This document shows, one piece after another, positions 6,446 to 10,195 of a DNA stretch of 10,195 nt. Numbering within the stretch: position 1 is the stretch's first letter; the number at the start of each line of letters is the position of its first letter. The position numbers were made by a program, and so were the translations under genes. The stretch is from an uncultured Pirellulaceae bacterium (lineage in GTDB: Bacteria > Planctomycetota > Planctomycetia > Pirellulales > Pirellulaceae), in assembly GCA_934278005.1 (NCBI GenBank), contig CAKQWG010000116.1, forward strand, positions 1-10,195. The letters are read 5' to 3'. The notes beneath the pieces are model-generated. The model searched no databases, was not told where the DNA came from, and worked only from the letters and a program-made list of their open reading frames with translations.

Positions 6446-7435
6446 TCATCGTGTTACTTGCAGGGCCATCGCTACGATGCGGGATGGCGCGTCCCCGCGG
6501 ATTGGCAATTGCGACCACTGCTCGCCCCGGTCGTGGCTTTGGTAAATGCTCCCATTTCGCAGACCGGCAAACAGCGAGCTGGAGTTCATGGCCAGTGCGT
6601 AGGGGAAGCTGTCCAGCGGCCGTGGCAGCCGGCCGCTCAATGCCTCCCACGGCCCACCGCTGCGCCAACGGTAGATATGGGCCTCTGCGCTCGTGTCGTT
6701 TTGGTGTGCTAGGCGAGCGCTGTGGCTGGCCGACACAAACCAGCACTCGGGATCGTCGGGATCTACGGCTAGTCCCCAGGTGTAGTGGCGGTCGCGGCCA
6801 GCGTCGGCAGCATGCCACGAGAGTCCGCCGTCGCGGCTCCAGGCGGCCCCTCCGCCACCTGCTTCGTACACGCGGCCTGGCACGGTCGGATGCCAAGCCA
6901 GCGCGTGGACATCCTGTTGTGCGCCCGGCGGGTGATCGCTCCAGGTCTCTCCGCCGTCGTGGCTACGCATGATGCCACCCAGCTCGATACCCGCCAGCAG
7001 CAGTTGGCCGTCGTGCGGGCTGGGAGCGATCGAGCGCACATGGCTGGTCCATGGCCGCGGCGGGAAACTCCAGGTGGGCCGGGAGGGGATGTCCTGAAGC
7101 GCCGTCAACTCCCGCCACGAGCTCCCCTCGTCGCGGCTGACAAATAGTTTGCTGGGCTCTGTACCGGCATAGACGGCGCCATCAGCTGGACTGACTGCCA
7201 GTGCGAACACGTCCGCTTCGGGAAACTCCAGCCGCGTCCATGCGCTGCAAGCGTCATCACTGCGCCACACGCCCTCTCCGCGAGAACCGGCGTAGAGCAC
7301 CTCTGGCCGCCGCGGATCTATGGCCACACACTGCATCGCACGACCACTGATTAGTCTGTTAGCCCGCCACAGCTCTGGTCGCTCTGGAGTGCAGCAGATT
7401 AAATCTTCGCCGGTGGCAACAATCAGTTTTAGCAT
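6446..7435 (-). CDS. BNR/Asp-box beta-propeller protein (YCF48/sortilin-like fold), function unknown
   Basis: A 329-residue protein made of propeller blades marked by Asp-box motifs (S-x-D-x-G-x-x-W). Four are clear: SRDEGSSW (residues 100-107), SHDGGETW (158-165), SRDGGLSW (200-207) and SHDRGEQW (300-307). A degenerate one is SDDACSAW (59-66), and SGGPW (259-263) marks a probable sixth blade. Strands such as VLYAGSRGEGVW and VYAGTEPSKLFV precede them. There is no signal peptide, so a cytoplasmic location is likely, unlike secreted sialidases; the catalytic Arg triad of sialidases is not evident. I chose the ATG at 7433-7435 because GAAAAGGG (complement of 7445-7452) lies nine bases upstream; the frame stays open to 7723 but that part overlaps the deaminase gene and looks non-coding. 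It lies 97 bases downstream of the codA-like gene on the same strand and may be co-transcribed. I cannot assign a biochemical role. Confidence 0.85.
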   Translation of the reverse strand: MLKLIVATGEDLICCTPERPELWRANRLISGRAMQCVAIDPRRPEVLYAGSRGEGVWRSDDACSAWTRLEFPEADVFALAVSPADGAVYAGTEPSKLFVSRDEGSSWRELTALQDIPSRPTWSFPPRPWTSHVRSIAPSPHDGQLLLAGIELGGIMRSHDGGETWSDHPPGAQQDVHALAWHPTVPGRVYEAGGGGAAWSRDGGLSWHAADAGRDRHYTWGLAVDPDDPECWFVSASHSARLAHQNDTSAEAHIYRWRSGGPWEALSGRLPRPLDSFPYALAMNSSSLFAGLRNGSIYQSHDRGEQWSQLPIRGDAPSRIVAMALQVTR

Positions 7436-7444
7436 GCGATGTAG

Positions 7445-7452
7445 CCCTTTTC
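7445..7452 (-). promoter_or_regulatory. Ribosome binding site deciding the BNR-protein start
   Basis: The minus strand reads GAAAAGGG here, nine bases before the ATG at 7435. It favours this start over codons further upstream in the same open frame, which would run into the deaminase coding region. Confidence 0.7.
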
Positions 7453-7532
7453 GGAAAAAGTTTAGTGAGGTCGAGCAGCTGGACCCAAGCCTTGCGTTGG
7501 GGCTGCGCTCTGGCGTGTGGCTGTGCTTCTGC

Positions 7533-8792
7533 TTAGATTGTCTTTCTGAACAGATCGAGCGCGATTTCGTAGCTCGGTTCGGGACGTTTGAACAAGTACT
7601 CGCCGTTGCGAATCGATGCCAACACGTCGGCTCGCTGGCGCACCGCTTCAAAGGGAGAATCTGCTTCCAGCACCAAGAAGTTGGCCGGCTTGCCCACTTC
7701 GATACCGTACTGGTCTTCCACATTTAGCGTCTTCGCGCCGTTGTAGGTGATCAAGTCCAGGCATCGGTCCAGCTGGTCGAACGACATGGTTTGTGCCAAG
7801 TGGATACCGTTGTCCAGAATGTTCATCAAATTGCCGTTGCCAACCGGATACCACGGGTCGTTGATCGAATCCTGGCCGAAACATACATTGACGCCGTTCT
7901 CCCACAGCTCCTTGACTCGCGTCAGTCCGCGGCGTTTGGGGTAGGAGTCTTGCCGGCCCTGCAGATAGGCATTCTCCGTTGGCAGCGAGATGAAGTTCAG
8001 CCCCGACTGCTGAAATAAGCTCATCATGCGGAAGGCGTAGGCATTGTCCGCTGAGCCGAAGGAGCAGGTATGGCTGGCGGCGGTGCGAGTGCCGACGTCC
8101 TCGATCATCACCAGTGCGTTGAGCAGTTCGACGAAGCGGCTCATGATGTCGTCCGTCTCGTCGCAGTGCACGTCGATCAACTTATCGTACTTGACTGCTA
8201 GCTCCACGGTGCGATGGACAGACTTTTCCCCGATCTCGCGAGCCCACTCGAAGTGCGGAATGGAGCCGACGCAGTCGGCGCCCATTTTCAGAGCTTCCTC
8301 GACCATCTCGTCGCCGCCTTTATAGGCATACATGCCCTCCTGAGGAAAAGCGACGATCTGAATGGTGACGTTATCTTTGAGTTGTTCGCGGATTTCCAGC
8401 ATTGCCTTCAGGCCAGTCAGCTTAGGATCATCCACGTCGATGTGGGTGCGGATGAACTGGACACCTTTGGAAACCTCTTCCCGGATGCCCTTTAAGGCTC
8501 GCTCTCGAGCGTCCTCGAGCGTTTGAGTTTTCTTGACATCGTGCCACCGCGCGATGCCTTCAAACAGTGTGCCACTCGTGTTGGCGGCCCCCTCTGTGCT
8601 GCCCGTGTAAACGTAATCTAAATGCAGGTGGGGATCGACGTAGGGCGGGACCACCAGACGCCCTTGCAGATCAATCTCCTCGTCGGCTTGGGGCAAACTT
8701 TTGCCAATCTGTTTGATGAGGCCCTTATCGACCAGAATATCGCTAACGTCAGTGTGTTGGCGATAGATCCGGGCATTGGTGAACTTCTTCAT
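7533..8792 (-). CDS. codA: CodA-family cytosine deaminase with Asp314-to-Ser change; candidate 5-methylcytosine deaminase
   Basis: A 419-residue amidohydrolase-superfamily protein collinear with E. coli CodA, which hydrolyses cytosine to uracil and ammonia in the cytoplasm with one Fe or Zn ion. Conserved: His55 and His57 in PHLHLD (54-59), Gln151 in FPQEG (149-153), His209 and Glu212 in DVHCDE (207-212), His241 in ASHT (239-242) and Asp308 in FGQDS (305-309). These match E. coli His61, His63, Gln156, His214, Glu217, His246 and Asp313. The residue after the metal-binding Asp, E. coli Asp314, is Ser309 here, and the preceding His is Gln307. Substitution of Asp314 is the known marker of CodA homologues that accept 5-methylcytosine. 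The ATG at 8792 has AAAGGA seven bases upstream; an upstream ATG at 8819 would add nine residues and overlap the MFS gene. It follows that gene by 11 bases, so the two are almost certainly co-transcribed. Confidence 0.92.
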   Translation of the reverse strand: MKKFTNARIYRQHTDVSDILVDKGLIKQIGKSLPQADEEIDLQGRLVVPPYVDPHLHLDYVYTGSTEGAANTSGTLFEGIARWHDVKKTQTLEDARERALKGIREEVSKGVQFIRTHIDVDDPKLTGLKAMLEIREQLKDNVTIQIVAFPQEGMYAYKGGDEMVEEALKMGADCVGSIPHFEWAREIGEKSVHRTVELAVKYDKLIDVHCDETDDIMSRFVELLNALVMIEDVGTRTAASHTCSFGSADNAYAFRMMSLFQQSGLNFISLPTENAYLQGRQDSYPKRRGLTRVKELWENGVNVCFGQDSINDPWYPVGNGNLMNILDNGIHLAQTMSFDQLDRCLDLITYNGAKTLNVEDQYGIEVGKPANFLVLEADSPFEAVRQRADVLASIRNGEYLFKRPEPSYEIALDLFRKTI

Positions 8793-8799
8793 AGCATTT

Positions 8800-8805
8800 T
8801 CCTTT
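8800..8805 (-). promoter_or_regulatory. Ribosome binding site of the codA-like gene, overlapping the MFS stop codon
   Basis: The minus strand reads AAAGGA, seven bases before the ATG at 8792, and shares bases with the TAA stop (8804-8806) of the transporter gene. This layout suggests translational coupling and supports the 8792 start. Confidence 0.75.
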
Positions 8806-10009
8806 AAGGGTTGGGGCACAATCCTGAGGTAGACCGCAACGTGCGTTTAGCCAGGAACGCGACGACGATGGCCACGATAAAGCAGGCGACTGACATATAG
8901 ACGATATATTTGACGCCAGCCGTGGGAAAATTATTCAGAAGCATGCCGCCCACCCATGTGGCCAGCATGATGGATAAATTGAAGACACTCGATTGGACCG
9001 AAGTGGCCACATCCTTGGCCTCTTCGACTTGTATGCTGACCGCAGTCTGATACATCGTTACCAACGGTCCGAAGGCTAGACCCCACAGGAAAAATGCGAT
9101 ATGCGAGATGACCGCGGTGCCGCCGAAGGACAGAAACATGGCCATCGAAATCGCGCCGATGGCGAGCATGCTGACGATTAGAGGACGCAGATAAGCATCG
9201 ATGTATCTCGCAGAAACAACCACTGAGATGACTGATCCGATCCCAAACAGGAGCAGGGCCAGTCCGATACCTCCCGCGAAACCGATCATCTCCACCAACA
9301 GTGCGATGTAGGTATAGACGCCGTAGTGGGCAGCAACTGACAAAAACGTTAACAGCAGCACGATCAGTACTGAAGGCATTTTCACCACAGCCAGCGGCGA
9401 ATTGCTTTTACTAAGTTCTTCTCCCTTGAGCACAGGCAGATAGATATAGCACAGCCCCGCGATGATGGCGACAATTGCACCCAGGCTGATGAAGACGCTC
9501 CGCCAGCCAAAGGCCAAGCCCACCGCCGTCATCGACGGTAGGCCGATACTGATGCCCAGCGTGTTGCCGGACATGATGACCGTGATAGCTTTGCCCTGCA
9601 TGCTTTCAGGTACGAGTCGCGTGCCATAAGCCGCGATCATCGGCCACATCACGCCTGCGCAAATGCCGCCGACAATGCGGAACGCAATGATGATTGCATA
9701 CGAGGACGACAGGCCGACCACGATATTCGAGGCGGCAAATCCGGCAAGCAGCACCATCAGCAGCGTCTTGCGGTTGAAGGCGAGCGTAGCGCTGACCAGT
9801 GGGATAGCGGCAATGGCCGAAGCAAGCGCATAGACGCCGACCAGGAAGCCAACCTGGCTCTCCTCCACGTTCAGTCCGCTGGTCATCTGCGGCAGTATTC
9901 CCGACGGTACCAATTCGGAGAGAATGCCGACAAATGTAACACTTGCCATCAGGCTCAGCACAAACCATGGAAAGATCTGGTTTTCGCCAGAGTTGGAAGC
10001 GGTAGACAT
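8804..10009 (-). CDS. MFS transporter, DHA1 family (AraJ/NepI-like)
   Basis: A 401-residue integral membrane protein with about twelve hydrophobic segments, roughly 16-36, 52-72, 82-102, 105-125, 143-163, 168-190, 212-232, 243-265, 275-295, 298-320, 337-357 and 367-387. The DHA1 features are the ELVPSGILPQM entry of helix 1 (32-42), the segment from GFLVGVYALA to NRK (54-81) in the motif A position, and AFRIVGGICAG (109-119) in the motif B position. Members of this group are mostly proton-coupled exporters of sugars, drugs or nucleosides; NepI exports purine ribonucleosides. The start at 10009 has GGAGA five bases upstream; the frame stays open for 46 more codons but that part is not hydrophobic transporter sequence and has no supporting ribosome site. 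It is the first gene of the pair with the codA-like deaminase 11 bases downstream, so a pyrimidine base or analogue is a plausible substrate. The usual codA partner CodB belongs to a different family (NCS1). Confidence 0.92.
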   Translation of the reverse strand: MSTASNSGENQIFPWFVLSLMASVTFVGILSELVPSGILPQMTSGLNVEESQVGFLVGVYALASAIAAIPLVSATLAFNRKTLLMVLLAGFAASNIVVGLSSSYAIIIAFRIVGGICAGVMWPMIAAYGTRLVPESMQGKAITVIMSGNTLGISIGLPSMTAVGLAFGWRSVFISLGAIVAIIAGLCYIYLPVLKGEELSKSNSPLAVVKMPSVLIVLLLTFLSVAAHYGVYTYIALLVEMIGFAGGIGLALLLFGIGSVISVVVSARYIDAYLRPLIVSMLAIGAISMAMFLSFGGTAVISHIAFFLWGLAFGPLVTMYQTAVSIQVEEAKDVATSVQSSVFNLSIMLATWVGGMLLNNFPTAGVKYIVYMSVACFIVAIVVAFLAKRTLRSTSGLCPNP

Positions 10010-10014
10010 GTTGG

Positions 10015-10019
10015 TCTCC
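10015..10019 (-). promoter_or_regulatory. Ribosome binding site deciding the MFS transporter start
   Basis: The minus strand reads GGAGA five bases before the ATG at 10009. It selects this start over in-frame codons up to 10147. The remaining bases to the right edge (10020-10195) show no gene and should contain the promoter of the transporter-deaminase pair, but I see no convincing -35/-10 pair. Confidence 0.7.
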
Positions 10020-10170
10020 GAGGTTGCGATTGTTTGTGTGCCCGTCCATTGAATCAACGCGCAGCCTATAGGTTTAATGCCGAGCCGCAGCAGGCCGCAG
10101 ATGCACAAGTCACCTGGCCCAGCGCGCGAGGCTGCATTGCACCACATTTCCCACCAATGCGATGGTCGCG

Positions 10171-10182
10171 GCCTGCGCAGGC
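10171..10182. repeat. 12-bp perfect palindrome upstream of the MFS-codA pair
   Basis: GCCTGCGCAGGC is a perfect dyad about 160 bases before the transporter start. It could be an operator half-site pair or chance in GC-rich DNA; no second copy is seen nearby. Confidence 0.3.
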
Positions 10183-10195
10183 GACGGCACTGAAC

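Noticed and set aside
6328..6972. 214-residue plus-strand reading frame
   Set aside because: It is mostly antisense to the BNR gene, Arg-rich in the manner of GC-rich shadow frames, and has no domain.
6446..7435. Sialidase
   Set aside because: Asp-boxes alone do not show sialidase activity; there is no signal peptide and no evident Arg triad or FRIP motif.
7436..7723. N-terminal extension of the BNR protein by 96 residues
   Set aside because: The extra part overlaps the deaminase coding region in another frame, has a composition unlike propeller sequence, and a good ribosome site supports the start at 7435.
10010..10147. 46-residue N-terminal extension of the MFS transporter
   Set aside because: It is not transporter-like, and GGAGA lies five bases before the ATG at 10009.

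Overview
The window is a compact bacterial chromosomal segment of fairly high GC. It carries eight complete genes and one gene cut by the left edge. I found no rRNA, tRNA, transposase, integrase, phage gene or CRISPR array. The encoded families are housekeeping or peripheral metabolism and transport. The best lineage hint is a 37-bp tandem repeat built on the palindrome AACGATTGTCCCAATCGTT. From memory this resembles short palindromic repeats scattered between genes of Pirellula/Rhodopirellula-type planctomycetes, but that assignment is an inference of low to moderate confidence. Some starts, such as that of the carbonic anhydrase gene, have little or no Shine-Dalgarno sequence, while others have clear ones.

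Left half, plus strand (2-4900): the C-terminus of a YhhW-type pirin, then a WrbA-type NAD(P)H:quinone oxidoreductase, a type II beta-carbonic anhydrase very close to E. coli Can, an oxaloacetate decarboxylase of the PEP mutase/isocitrate lyase superfamily (PA4872 type), and an SLC13 permease with two central RCK_C domains. Each gene has its own leader. The 326-base gap before the permease holds two GC-rich hairpins and three tandem copies of a 13-bp repeat. A permease that may import C4-acids or sulfate, an enzyme that releases CO2 from oxaloacetate and an enzyme that hydrates CO2 could form a loose functional set, but this is inference from order only.

Right half, minus strand, read right to left (10009-5171): a DHA1-type MFS transporter, a CodA-family cytosine deaminase 11 bases downstream of it, a five-Asp-box BNR/YCF48-like beta-propeller protein 97 bases further on, and, after the tandem palindromic repeat, a luciferase-like flavin monooxygenase of the YhbW/MsnO8 type. 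The two strands converge at 4901-5170, which holds a palindrome and a 14-bp direct repeat.

The most interesting observation is in the cytosine deaminase. Every catalytic and metal-binding residue of CodA is kept, but the position matching E. coli Asp314 is serine (Ser309). Loss of this Asp is the feature used to recognise CodA homologues that deaminate 5-methylcytosine to thymine. This gene and the MFS transporter beside it are therefore a candidate modified-pyrimidine salvage or detoxification pair.
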